Origin: CAYNTC01 sp964432925
Lineage (GTDB): Bacteria > Planctomycetota > Phycisphaerae > Sedimentisphaerales > Anaerobacaceae
Direction: 5' to 3'
DNA length: 11,871 nucleotides
Assembly: GCA_964432925.1 (NCBI GenBank)
Contig: CAYSPM010000083.1
Span: 1-11,871 of the forward strand
Shown here: in pieces, positions 1-8,010 of the stretch
Numbering within the stretch: the stretch's first letter is position 1
Layout of the letters: the number at the start of each line of letters is the position of its first letter
The notes under the pieces: model-generated
Databases searched by the model: none
What the model was told of the DNA's origin: nothing
What the model saw: the letters and a program-made list of their open reading frames with translations, nothing else
Made by a program: the position numbers and the translations under genes

Positions 1-782
1 TCATCAGCGACAATAGGATGCTTCATATAAGAGAGGTGTACACGAATCTGGTGGGTTCGGCCGGTTTGCGGGGTTAGCTTTAATAACGAAAACCCTCGAA
101 AAGATTCGAGAACCTCGTAAAATGTCACTGCCTCTCTACCTATTTCAGGTCGGATTGCGTATTTTTCTCTTATCCTCGGGTGGACGCCCAATGGTGCGCT
201 TATACGGTCGCGGGTCAAATCGGGCGTGCCATGCACAATAGCCAGATAAGTCTTTTTTACCTGGCGGTGTTCGAATTGCTTTGCAACCTTCCACTGGGCG
301 GCATCGTTTTTAGTAGCAACTAAGATACCGGTCGTATCTCTGTCGAGCCGATGTACTATTCCTGGTCTAAATTCGCCAAGTCCACTGGAGAGCTGGTCGG
401 AATAGTATGCAAGCGCATTTACAAGTGTTCCGTGGGTGTTGCCTCGTGCTGGGTGCACAATCATATTGGCAGGCTTATTCAGAATAATAAGGTCTAAATC
501 TTCATAGATAATGTCCAGAGGTATATCTTCGGGCAAAATGTCTTTGCTGGGTGGTTCGGGAACGATAAACTCTACTATGTCGCCTGGGCTTAGCTTGAAG
601 CTTGGTTTTACGGTTTTGCCGTTGACCTTCACGCCGCCCTCTTTTATGGCGTCCTGAATGAAGGTTCGGCTGAGGTTTCTAAAGCGACCATGAAGATATT
701 GATCTATCCTGCGCTGCTTTATGCCGATACCCACATGAAGTGTCAAAGGCTGGAATTCGGCGTCTGGCAATTCAGTCATCAT
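1..782 (-). CDS. rluD: RluA/RluD-family 23S rRNA pseudouridine synthase, partial (C-terminus missing)
   Basis: Predicted cytoplasmic enzyme that isomerises specific uridines of 23S rRNA to pseudouridine. Reading from 782 leftward gives 260 codons with no stop before the window edge. An S4-type RNA-binding region lies at about residues 20-80 (RRIDQYL, FIQDAIKEGGVKVNG). The synthase domain starts near residue 90 with LNKPANMIVHPARGN at 101-115. It contains the catalytic signature HRLDRDTTG at 144-152, with the conserved Asp at 148, and GRTHQIRVHLS at 241-251. RluD is usually about 320 residues, so roughly 60 residues are missing. Two adjacent in-frame ATGs (782 and 779) could be the start. No strong ribosome-binding site is visible, which fits coupling to the TPR gene ending 10 bases upstream. 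RluC is the alternative, but VHP.RGN near the catalytic motif favours the RluD type. The family call is secure; the exact target uridines are inferred. Confidence 0.93.
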   Translation of the reverse strand, partial: MMTELPDAEFQPLTLHVGIGIKQRRIDQYLHGRFRNLSRTFIQDAIKEGGVKVNGKTVKPSFKLSPGDIVEFIVPEPPSKDILPEDIPLDIIYEDLDLIILNKPANMIVHPARGNTHGTLVNALAYYSDQLSSGLGEFRPGIVHRLDRDTTGILVATKNDAAQWKVAKQFEHRQVKKTYLAIVHGTPDLTRDRISAPLGVHPRIREKYAIRPEIGREAVTFYEVLESFRGFSLLKLTPQTGRTHQIRVHLSYMKHPIVAD

Positions 783-792
783 CTTGTATAAA

Positions 793-1677
793 CTATTCGT
801 CTGGAAGGTTGGTCTCAACCGCGTCTTCAACGCTGTCAGGCAGGTTAAGCTCGATCTCGGGCTGGGTGTTCTCGATGGTCGCATTCGGCGCCTGCAGGGA
901 AAGGTTGACGTCGACAGGTAGATTTGTTTCGGCATCAGCAGGTAGATTGATCTCAGTGGGTTGCATTTGGATCGGGGATTCTACGGTGGGACCGGGCTGC
1001 GGTGCCGGGCGGAAGACGATCTTCGTCTTGTAATCATCCATCGTTTCAAGACGGTGCTGGACAGCAGCTTGAGTTACAGTTCCTTCAAAATTTGGGTCTG
1101 CGACAATGTCACGATATATCTGCTCTGCGCCATTGAAGTTTCCTGTTTCTTCCTCGCATAATCCAAGACCAAATTTGGCCTCGGCCACTAACGATGGATT
1201 AGAAGAGCCACATTTCACTGCCTCAGTGTAGCTCATCTTAGCTCTATTTATTTGGTCCGTGATTTCCTGTTCGCTCACTGTTCCCATACGATAATGCAAT
1301 TCTGTTCGGAGTGTTTCAGCTCGTTTTATCAGCGCCAAAGCTGCCATCTGATCATTGGGCGTCTCCTGGGCGAAGTTCAAGAGCTCCTCGGCAGGCTGAA
1401 GAAGTATGAACGAGAGGTCTCTTCCCTCAGAATGTGATTGAATAACCCGCGTTTTGTCAACAGCTATCTGGTTGATTAGGCTCGTTAGGTGGAGCTGTCG
1501 TCCAGCTAATGCAGCGCCTTTGAAGTAAAATTTCCAGATGTAAAATCCCAGAACGGCGGCAAGAACTGCCACAACAACGATAATCGTCGTAATATTCTGC
1601 TTAGCCCACTGCGGAAAATTTGATATCCACTCGGCCAGTTCGTTTGTTTTTAGTTCGTGTCGATGGTCGGCTTTCAT
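793..1677 (-). CDS. Membrane-anchored TPR-like protein with a repeated NLP-motif tail
   Basis: A 294-residue protein resembling the YfgM/TPR_21 type: a short charged cytoplasmic N-terminus (HELKTNELAEW), one membrane helix at about 29-51, and a soluble region with helical pairs typical of tetratricopeptide repeats at about 108-216. The clearest repeat is SLVAEAKFGLGLCEEETGN followed by FNGAEQIYRDIV. Such proteins usually act as periplasmic or membrane scaffolds; no enzyme motif is visible. The last 70 residues are Pro/Asn/acid-rich and carry four NLP motifs (244, 252, 278, 290), probably a disordered tail. The ATG at 1677 is supported by GGAG 7 bases upstream (TGGAGTAACAG then ATG). It is the first gene of a minus-strand pair with the pseudouridine synthase and lies divergent to the S55-type gene. 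The TPR assignment rests on pattern, not alignment, so the specific role is unknown. Confidence 0.8.
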   Translation of the reverse strand: MKADHRHELKTNELAEWISNFPQWAKQNITTIIVVVAVLAAVLGFYIWKFYFKGAALAGRQLHLTSLINQIAVDKTRVIQSHSEGRDLSFILLQPAEELLNFAQETPNDQMAALALIKRAETLRTELHYRMGTVSEQEITDQINRAKMSYTEAVKCGSSNPSLVAEAKFGLGLCEEETGNFNGAEQIYRDIVADPNFEGTVTQAAVQHRLETMDDYKTKIVFRPAPQPGPTVESPIQMQPTEINLPADAETNLPVDVNLSLQAPNATIENTQPEIELNLPDSVEDAVETNLPDE

Positions 1678-1753
1678 CTGTTACTCCATGGTACTTTTGC
1701 AAAAAGTCCTATCTATCCTAAATTTATGGTTATCTGCGTTCACGCAAACCTAC

Positions 1754-1782
1754 AGTGTAACAGAATGTGTTTTGTCTTGCAA
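1754..1782 (-). promoter_or_regulatory. Candidate sigma-70 promoter for the TPR/rluD pair
   Basis: On the minus strand TTGCAA (1782-1777) is followed by a 17-base spacer and TACACT (1759-1754). Each box matches 4 of 6 positions of TTGACA/TATAAT. The spacing is ideal and it lies about 75 bases upstream of the ATG at 1677. It shares its -35 hexamer with the plus-strand candidate. This is a visual match only. Confidence 0.35.
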
Positions 1783-1805
1783 CAGGACGTTAGAATAGTT
1801 AGAAT
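1777..1805 (+). promoter_or_regulatory. Candidate sigma-70 promoter for the S55-type gene
   Basis: TTGCAA (1777-1782), a 17-base spacer and TAGAAT (1800-1805), the -10 box matching 5 of 6 consensus positions. It ends 39 bases before the start codon at 1845. A second TAGAAT at 1791 has no properly spaced -35. The -35 hexamer is self-complementary and also fits the divergent minus-strand promoter. Confidence 0.38.
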
Positions 1806-1844
1806 CTTGGTTTACGCTCTGCCGAAAGGACATGAATACTCAGA

Positions 1845-3746
1845 ATGATGAGAAAACTGGAAAATGGTTGTGTTAGGGCTATAGTGCTCCATGTTGTTTG
1901 GATTTTGCTACTTTTATCTCTCGTTGCCCCACCTTGCCTGAATGCTGTGGGTGAACAAGCGTCTCAAGGCCAGACCCCCACCAGAGCTGCGAACAGCAAT
2001 GATCCAGTTGAAGGATTGTGGGACCCGAGCAAATATATAGATATCGATGAAATTAAACCTGGGATGGAAGCATACTGCCTGACGGACTACGGGGGACATG
2101 GAGTTGAAAAGTTCGCCCTAAAGATTCTGGAGGTCGTGCGCGACATAGAGCCGGGCAGGGATGCGATTCTGGTTCAGGGTACCGACGAACGGTTTATCCA
2201 TACAGGCCCAGTTGCTGGGTGCAGCGGTTCTCCGGTCTATATCGAGGGTCGTTTGGCTGGTGCATTAGCTTTCGCTTGGACTTTTAGCAAGGACCCACTT
2301 TACGGGGTGACACCAATCAGAGAGATGCTGATGGTAGGTCGGGCTGGTCACAGAGAAAGCTCTACAGGCAAGGCCCACCCGTCAGGTCTGCCGTTTGATT
2401 TCAGCAAGCCAATCGATTTTACAAAGGTTGACAAACAAATTGCAGCCTGCCAGCCCACCTTTAATACAGCACTTGCTGGAACTGCCTTGCCTTGTCCTCT
2501 GCTTGTATCCGGCCTATCCGCCCAGGCCTGTGAACATCTGCGCCAATTGGTTGAACCATTAGGGCTGATGGTTGTTCCCGGTATTAGTGGCGGTGCTGAT
2601 TCTGAGGATACAAAAACGGAGCTATATCCTGGTTCGCCCCTTACGGTGCCGCTGATAACCGGTGATGTAAAAATGACCGTACTTGGCACAGTAACTGATG
2701 TTACAGGTGACAAAGTCTACGGCTTCGGACACTATTTCCTTGGCTATGGGGACATAGATTTTCCAATGGCTACTGGCAGGGTATACACTGTTGTATCCAA
2801 TGTGGCTCGTTCTTTTAAGCTGGGTAGCGCAGGTGAAATAGTCGGAGCTGTAAGGAGCGATGAGCGGGCAGCAATACGTGGACAGCTCGGCGCTACGGCG
2901 AGAATGCTTCCCCTGACGATACAGATCGAACGCTTCAACGATACTCAAACAAGAGTCTACAACTGTCGAGTAGCTTATAATCAGTTGCTCACGCCCGGAT
3001 TGATTCAGTCAGCCATAAGCGGCGCTGCGTTTTATTTGGGTGATTTTCCGCCGGATCACACCATTGAATACAGCGTAAATATGAATTTGGAACACGGCGA
3101 ATCGATTCGCTTCGAGAATATCTCTACTGGACTGGCGCTGGCCGAGATGATGGCTGAGACGGGGGGGTCAACTCTACTGCTGATGAATAATCCATTTGGC
3201 CAAGTTAATATAGAATCAGTCGAATGCAACATTCGGATAGTGCCGAAAAATATCACTTCGCATATATGGTCAGTGAACCTGTATGACTCGAAAGTCAAGG
3301 CCGGTGAGCAAGTCAGGTTAGAGGCAGTTGTAGAGTCATTTCTTGCTGAAAGGAAGAAGTACCAATTTAGCTTTGAACTGCCGCAAGGATTGGCCCCAGG
3401 CAAATATGGCTTGATTCTGTGCGGGTCATACGAGTACGAGAGGTTCCTGAGAAAGGCTGTACCGTACAGGTTTCTTGCCCAGGACATACCAAGTCTGATT
3501 ACGGCTCTTAATAATGCCTTAGCGGTTGATCGAGACAGGTTGTATTGCCTATTATCGCTGCCTGCCGGGGGTGTAGCAATTGACAGAGCCGAGCTTCCAG
3601 ACCTGCCTGCAACTAAGATACTGATTTTGCAGGATGGCAAAAGGGCGCTGCAGGCTCAAGCGTTTCCACACTGGCTCGAAAAGAGCGCAGAAACCGGCAC
3701 AATTGTCCTCGACAAGAAGCTCATACAGGTGACAGTTGAACCATAG
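1845..3746 (+). CDS. Secreted SpoIVB/peptidase S55-type domain protein
   Basis: A 633-residue protein. An N-terminal hydrophobic segment (about 11-34) looks like a signal peptide or membrane anchor, so it likely acts outside the cytoplasm. Residues about 66-165 resemble the S55 serine peptidase family of SpoIVB: IKPGMEAYCLT (70-80), LEVVRDIEPGRDAILVQ (95-111), then AGCSGSPVYIEGRLAGA (124-140) with Ser127 as the candidate nucleophile, and YGVTPIREML (153-162). A second S55-like part lies at about 290-360 (VYGFGHYFLGYGDIDFP, then SFKLGSAGEIVGAVRSDE), with His296 as candidate partner. The remaining ~270 residues look beta-rich and were not assigned. In SpoIVB the His part precedes SGSP; here it follows. 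The start is MM at 1845/1848; AAGGA lies 14 bases upstream, a long spacing. It is probably first of a plus-strand set with the propeller protein 173 bases downstream. Proteolytic activity is inferred; a non-catalytic scaffold is possible. Confidence 0.82.
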   Translation: MMRKLENGCVRAIVLHVVWILLLLSLVAPPCLNAVGEQASQGQTPTRAANSNDPVEGLWDPSKYIDIDEIKPGMEAYCLTDYGGHGVEKFALKILEVVRDIEPGRDAILVQGTDERFIHTGPVAGCSGSPVYIEGRLAGALAFAWTFSKDPLYGVTPIREMLMVGRAGHRESSTGKAHPSGLPFDFSKPIDFTKVDKQIAACQPTFNTALAGTALPCPLLVSGLSAQACEHLRQLVEPLGLMVVPGISGGADSEDTKTELYPGSPLTVPLITGDVKMTVLGTVTDVTGDKVYGFGHYFLGYGDIDFPMATGRVYTVVSNVARSFKLGSAGEIVGAVRSDERAAIRGQLGATARMLPLTIQIERFNDTQTRVYNCRVAYNQLLTPGLIQSAISGAAFYLGDFPPDHTIEYSVNMNLEHGESIRFENISTGLALAEMMAETGGSTLLLMNNPFGQVNIESVECNIRIVPKNITSHIWSVNLYDSKVKAGEQVRLEAVVESFLAERKKYQFSFELPQGLAPGKYGLILCGSYEYERFLRKAVPYRFLAQDIPSLITALNNALAVDRDRLYCLLSLPAGGVAIDRAELPDLPATKILILQDGKRALQAQAFPHWLEKSAETGTIVLDKKLIQVTVEP

Positions 3747-3919
3747 CAGCAAGGTCGAGGCTGAAAGTATGTTATCGCATTGTAGCGTATCAGGGACTAA
3801 CGGTCGTATATGCCAGGGGCACTGCGATTTCGTAAAACAGCAGATATCTGGGAATATTGTATGTTCGACCATTTTAGGTTTTAAATTTTCATATACGATT
3901 GGGATTTTTTGGAGCTGCC

Positions 3920-6235
3920 ATGAAATATAGAGTTCGTTTGAAGAAGGATACTGTGATAGTTGTTGTTTTTGCAATGGTTATAATTTTCGCCCGCGATAGC
4001 GTAGCTGTCAGCAGCAAGGTTGTACGCCATTCCAGTGGTCCGGATATGCTGAAAGGCCAGACTGAAGATGTTGTGATTAGCTCACGAGGGACGATTCAGC
4101 TTGGGCGAGCAGCAGAGGTTCTTGCACAAGAATTCGAGGATGTCTGGTCGGTGAACTGTATCGTGGTCAGCGCAGGAACGACTTATATAGGGACCAGCCC
4201 GAACGGCAACATTTATAAATACAGCCTCGGCAAACTGACTAAGATATACGCGGGCAAAAATGAGGTCTCGCCAAACAACAACAGCACAGAAACATCCAAT
4301 TTCAGAGCACAAGTTGGTGATGAACCAACCGGTGAGCCAAACGATGCAAACGAACCAGATGATGAAGACGCGTTCAAAGCAGAGCAATATCTTGTAAACG
4401 AACACATTTTCGCGATGGCGACCGACGTGGCTGGTAGGCTTTTGGTGGGCATAAGTGGTGACGAATGTAAGCTGTGTCGGTTTGAAGCAGGCCGGATGGA
4501 AACAATTTTTGAGCCCAATGATGCTAAGTATATCTTTGCAATAGAGACCGATGGTAAAGGGACGATTTATCTGGGAACCGGACCACAAGGTAAAGTCTAT
4601 AGGCTGGACCCACTTGGCAGAGAGACTGAGCTTGTTTATGAGAGCACCCGTGATAAAAATATACTATCGCTGGCCATAGCAGATGACGGCTCGGTTTACG
4701 CCGGTACTGACAACCGCGGGTTGGTATACAAAATTGATCCGCGGGTTAAAACAGCCAAAGTTCTATACGATAGCGACCATCCGGAGATTACAGCGCTGTT
4801 ACATGCAGGAGGTTTGCCAAGCAGCGATGGCGATCTGTACGCAGCGGCAACTTCTGCTAAAGTTGTCCAGATCGAGGCAAAGTTTGCCGCACAAATTCCT
4901 CTTGCTGGTCGGCCCGAGGTCTCATCAGAAAAACCGAATAGCACTGACGAAGGAGGGCGCAAGCTACAGATTGCAAACACAAAACAACAAACTGACGATG
5001 ATTCTTCTAAACGAAAGGCACCGGTTAGAAAGGGAACCAAGCCGGATAAGGCTAGTCATATCTACAAGATAGACAAAGCTGGTTATGTTACAGATGTTTT
5101 CCACGAGACCGCGGTCTTCTTCTGCCTGGCAGAACAGCAGGACAAACTCCTTGTTGGAACGGGAAATGATGCGCAACTATTCATCGTTGATCCAGCTCTG
5201 GAGCAGGAAGCAATCATTTATAAGGACGAGCAGGCATCGCAGATAACAGCCGCGACTGTTGCCGGTGAGGATGTATATCTTGGCACGGCAAATCCAGCAA
5301 AATTGGTAAAACTAAGCAAGATTTTTGCCTCTGAAGGGACCTATATTTCTGACCTTATTGATGCTGGCCAGCCTGCAAAGTGGGGCAAGCTGCAAATTGA
5401 GGCTGAAGTTCCACAAGGATGCAAGGTTCTCGTGGCCTGCCGCAGCGGAAATGTAAAAGATGCAAATGATCCTAGTTTTTCCGACTGGACAGAGCCGGAG
5501 GAAGTGACCGAACCTGTGCAGTTGAGCTGTCCGCTTGGCCGATTCTGTCAGTATAAACTCATGCTGCAAAGTGAAGATGGCCAGAAAAGCCCGCTTATCA
5601 GAGAGATTGCCGTGGCCAGCACAGTGCCGAATTTGGCACCCAAGGTCGAATCTGTGGATGCCGACCGAATTCATGCGCCTGGTAAGACGGGGCTATTTAA
5701 GATCAGCTACAAGGCAAAAGATGACAACGACGACAGCTTGATTTACACGATAGATTTTAGAAAGATCGGAAGAACAAATTGGATTGAACTGGCCGATGAT
5801 CTTGAAACCGACAATTTCGAATGGGATGGAAAGGCCGTGGAGGACAGCCGATATGAGGTTAGGATCACTGCAAGCGATGAACGAAGCAATACGTCCACTA
5901 CTAAGTTGACCGGCAGCAGAATAAGTGATCCTGTTGTGGTCGACAACACGGGACCAGCTATCAGCAAGTACACCCTTGAGAAGAACGGCAAAAGTGTAAC
6001 ACTCAAGCTGCACGTTAGCGACCAGTTAAGTGCGATAGGTAAACTTGATTATACTATTGACAGCAACGAAGAATGGAAAGGTGCTTTGCCGGACGACTTC
6101 GTTTACGATACTACGGATGAGACTTTCACGGTCGTGACTGAGAACTTAAAGGCTGGAGAGCACATAATTTCGGTCCGAGTCGCTGACGATGTCGGTAATA
6201 CAACGTACAAGACTTTTGATATATCTATTGAATAA
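3920..6235 (+). CDS. Secreted seven-blade beta-propeller protein with C-terminal beta-sandwich domains
   Basis: A 771-residue protein. The start is set at ATG 3920 because GGAG (3911-3914) lies 5 bases upstream; a TTG start at 3899 is in frame but has no such site. A basic N-terminus and hydrophobic segment (about 10-25) suggest export. Seven repeats of the pattern [VIL]Y.GT..G..[VY][KR]I occur near residues 89, 174, 216, 259, 306, 410 and 452, for example IYLGTGPQGKVYRL and VYAGTDNRGLVYKI, consistent with one seven-blade propeller. Two charged low-complexity inserts interrupt it: about 114-157 (Asn/Asp/Glu-rich) and about 334-378 (Lys/Asp/Thr-rich). After the propeller come a DAGQPAKWGKL...SDWTEPEE module (about 480-530) and two Ig/FN3-like sandwiches (about 575-675 and 680-771; FEWDGKAVEDSRYEVRITASD, VVDNTGPAIS). 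No catalytic motif is seen. A binding or structural role at the cell surface is inferred. The fumarase gene begins 5 bases after its stop. Confidence 0.85.
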   Translation: MKYRVRLKKDTVIVVVFAMVIIFARDSVAVSSKVVRHSSGPDMLKGQTEDVVISSRGTIQLGRAAEVLAQEFEDVWSVNCIVVSAGTTYIGTSPNGNIYKYSLGKLTKIYAGKNEVSPNNNSTETSNFRAQVGDEPTGEPNDANEPDDEDAFKAEQYLVNEHIFAMATDVAGRLLVGISGDECKLCRFEAGRMETIFEPNDAKYIFAIETDGKGTIYLGTGPQGKVYRLDPLGRETELVYESTRDKNILSLAIADDGSVYAGTDNRGLVYKIDPRVKTAKVLYDSDHPEITALLHAGGLPSSDGDLYAAATSAKVVQIEAKFAAQIPLAGRPEVSSEKPNSTDEGGRKLQIANTKQQTDDDSSKRKAPVRKGTKPDKASHIYKIDKAGYVTDVFHETAVFFCLAEQQDKLLVGTGNDAQLFIVDPALEQEAIIYKDEQASQITAATVAGEDVYLGTANPAKLVKLSKIFASEGTYISDLIDAGQPAKWGKLQIEAEVPQGCKVLVACRSGNVKDANDPSFSDWTEPEEVTEPVQLSCPLGRFCQYKLMLQSEDGQKSPLIREIAVASTVPNLAPKVESVDADRIHAPGKTGLFKISYKAKDDNDDSLIYTIDFRKIGRTNWIELADDLETDNFEWDGKAVEDSRYEVRITASDERSNTSTTKLTGSRISDPVVVDNTGPAISKYTLEKNGKSVTLKLHVSDQLSAIGKLDYTIDSNEEWKGALPDDFVYDTTDETFTVVTENLKAGEHIISVRVADDVGNTTYKTFDISIE

Positions 6236-6240
6236 CCGTT

Positions 6241-7104
6241 GTGCGATACATCGATTTTGAAAAGATCGTTGAAACGGTCGAATCAATTTGCATAGCAGCC
6301 AATTATGAACTGCCTACTGATGTCTTGGCTGCTCTGCAAAGCGCTGCACAGAAGGAATCTAATCCAAGGGCTGCAAAAATACTCGACCAACTTATAGAAA
6401 ATGCCCACATAGCAGCAGCCGAAAAAATACCTCTGTGTCAAGACACTGGGCTGACCGTGGTGTTTGTTGACCAAGGTGCGGATGTTGTTATAAAACCGCC
6501 TAATGACATGGGCCATGCGACACTGTTCGATGCCATTAATGTTGGTGTCAAAGCCGGCTACGAAAGAGGATTCCTGCGAAAGAGCATTGTGGCGGATCCT
6601 TTGAATAAGCGTGAGAACACCAACTCAAACATCCCTGCCATTATCCACTACCAGGTTGTGCCAGAGGATAAACTGAAGTTAACCGTCATGGCTAAAGGTG
6701 GTGGATGCGAAAACAAAAGTCAGTTTAAAATGTTCAGACCTACGGCAGAAAGAAGCGATGTAATTAACTGGATTGTTGATGTTGTTCAGTCTGCTGGGGC
6801 CGATGCCTGTCCACCATTTGTGATTGGCGTTGGAATAGGAGGCAATTTCGAGCTAAGCTGTTTGTTGAGTAAAAAGGCACTGTTGAGAGATCTGACCTCA
6901 AAACACAGCGACGTATATTACGCAAGACTCGAAGAAGAAACGCTGTCTAAGATAAATTCACTCGGCCTGGGGCCACAGGGCCTTGGCGGCGATACCACTG
7001 CTTTGGCTGTTCTTGTCGAGACTGCGCCGTGTCACATAGCGTCGCTGCCAGTAGCAGTCAATATCGAATGCCATAGTCACAGGCACAAGACAGCGGTCAT
7101 CTAA
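6241..7104 (+). CDS. fumA: Class I [4Fe-4S] fumarate hydratase, alpha subunit (tartrate dehydratase-like)
   Basis: Alpha subunit of the iron-sulfur fumarase that interconverts fumarate and malate in the TCA cycle; it normally needs a separate beta subunit. At 287 residues the length is normal and the chain looks complete from MRYIDFEKI to VNIECHSHRHKTA. Family motifs are PLCQDTG (65-70), KGGGCENKS (152-160), CPPFVIGVGIGG (190-201), LGPQGLGGDTTALAV (243-257) and HIASLPVAVNIEC (265-277). The three probable cluster ligands are Cys66, Cys190 and Cys277. Cys156 occupies a position that is usually Ser in GGGSEN. The start is GTG at 6241; no clear Shine-Dalgarno sequence is present, and the gap to the upstream stop is 5 bases, so coupling is likely. 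No beta subunit follows: the next gene is convergent. L-tartrate dehydratase alpha (TtdA) is the alternative, since the two cannot be separated by motif alone. Confidence 0.93.
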   Translation: MRYIDFEKIVETVESICIAANYELPTDVLAALQSAAQKESNPRAAKILDQLIENAHIAAAEKIPLCQDTGLTVVFVDQGADVVIKPPNDMGHATLFDAINVGVKAGYERGFLRKSIVADPLNKRENTNSNIPAIIHYQVVPEDKLKLTVMAKGGGCENKSQFKMFRPTAERSDVINWIVDVVQSAGADACPPFVIGVGIGGNFELSCLLSKKALLRDLTSKHSDVYYARLEEETLSKINSLGLGPQGLGGDTTALAVLVETAPCHIASLPVAVNIECHSHRHKTAVI

Positions 7105-7123
7105 AAGGTCTATAGAGATTATA

Positions 7124-7163
7124 GGCGGTTTCTGACATGAGTGGCAGTATTTCTGCGACCGCC
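7124..7163. terminator. Weak inverted repeat between convergent genes, possible terminator
   Basis: GGCGGT (7124-7129) and ACCGCC (7158-7163) can form a 6-bp GC-rich stem with a 28-base loop. It lies between the convergent fumarase and prepilin-like genes, where a bidirectional terminator would be expected. No T-run follows on either strand and the loop is long, so support is weak. The rest of the 7105-7207 gap shows nothing recognisable. Confidence 0.2.
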
Positions 7164-7207
7164 AGATGATGCTATTGTTTAATGGGCGAGGTTATATTTA
7201 GCTGTTA

Positions 7208-7963
7208 TCAATCAGGATCTGGAAGTGATCTCATCCACCCCGGCCACACAGGCAAAGTGCTGTTTAAATCATATTCTCGATTCCACTTATGCCTCCAGAG
7301 AGACTTTAATCTGACTCGCTGAATAGACCAATCCAAAAAGATGATATTAATTCCATAATCATGACGGTTAAGGCAGAATCGCTTCATATTGTTACTGAAA
7401 GAATGCTCCCATTGTCCTTCAAACTCCGGAGGTTCATCTGTGTAGTGCGGTGAGCCTCCGACCCACAGACAATCTGCAAATGCGGGTATGTAGCTGCCTC
7501 CAGGAACGTTCTTGGTCCTCCAGTTCATCGAGGTTGGGTGGCCCCACTGGGTATCCGTAGCCGGATTCGGATTGAAAAGGAACTCATTTATCCCATAGCT
7601 GCCTACGAAATCACCCCACTGCCAAGCAGTAAAGGTGCTGCCCCAGTGCTCTGTGCCTGGATCTTCGTTTCTTTTAGCCATTGGGCAAAATCGCATTGCA
7701 TCCTCTTTGTAGTAGGGCTTGGCAGGTTCCATCCACTCAAAATGGCCACTTTCCTCGCCAGACATGAAATACCCGTTGTTATCATCCGCATAGAAGTCTA
7801 AAACGAGACCCCACTGTTTTAGATTTGACTGGCAGACAACCGCCTTAGCTTGTTTTTTGACTCTGGCCATTGCGGGCATTAGTATTGACATCAATAGAGC
7901 AATGATCGCGATTACGACGAGAAGTTCGATCAGTGTAAAAGCCGAGCGTTTGCATACATTCAT
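7208..7963 (-). CDS. Prepilin-like protein (type II secretion/pilin N-terminus), paralogue B
   Basis: A 251-residue protein. Residues 1-8 form a short basic leader (MNVCKRSA), followed by FTLIELLVVIAIIALLMSILMP (9-30), the class III signal and hydrophobic helix of pseudopilins, with the conserved Glu13 at position +5 after the expected cut. The residue before the cut is Ala8, not the usual Gly. The body shares with the neighbour at 8054-8842 the motifs VKKQAKAVVCQSNLKQW (34-51), FCPMA (92-96), GSYGIN (121-126), CLNRH (197-201), SLWRHKW (221-227) and a C-terminal LPVWPGWM (237-244). Three cysteines (44, 93, 197) are shared. It probably sits in the inner membrane or on a pseudopilus after processing. 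ATG 7963 is chosen because AAGGGA lies about 9 bases upstream. An ATG at 8008 would add 15 unlike residues before the leader. No peptidase or assembly gene is in the window; ligand and role are unknown. Confidence 0.88.
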   Translation of the reverse strand: MNVCKRSAFTLIELLVVIAIIALLMSILMPAMARVKKQAKAVVCQSNLKQWGLVLDFYADDNNGYFMSGEESGHFEWMEPAKPYYKEDAMRFCPMAKRNEDPGTEHWGSTFTAWQWGDFVGSYGINEFLFNPNPATDTQWGHPTSMNWRTKNVPGGSYIPAFADCLWVGGSPHYTDEPPEFEGQWEHSFSNNMKRFCLNRHDYGINIIFLDWSIQRVRLKSLWRHKWNREYDLNSTLPVWPGWMRSLPDPD

Positions 7964-8010
7964 TTGTGCGATCCCTTCGGAAAAGCTACCGAAGAAGTCA
8001 AGCTGCAATT

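Noticed and set aside
1657..1848. Plus-strand frame of 63 codons across the divergent promoter region
   Set aside because: It overlaps the start of the TPR gene antisense, lacks a ribosome-binding site and its translation shows no domain.
3747..3919. Search for a terminator and promoter between the S55-type and propeller genes
   Set aside because: No stable hairpin with T-run was seen, and only weak promoter-like hexamers (TTGTAT, 18 bases, TTAAAT) that do not stand out.
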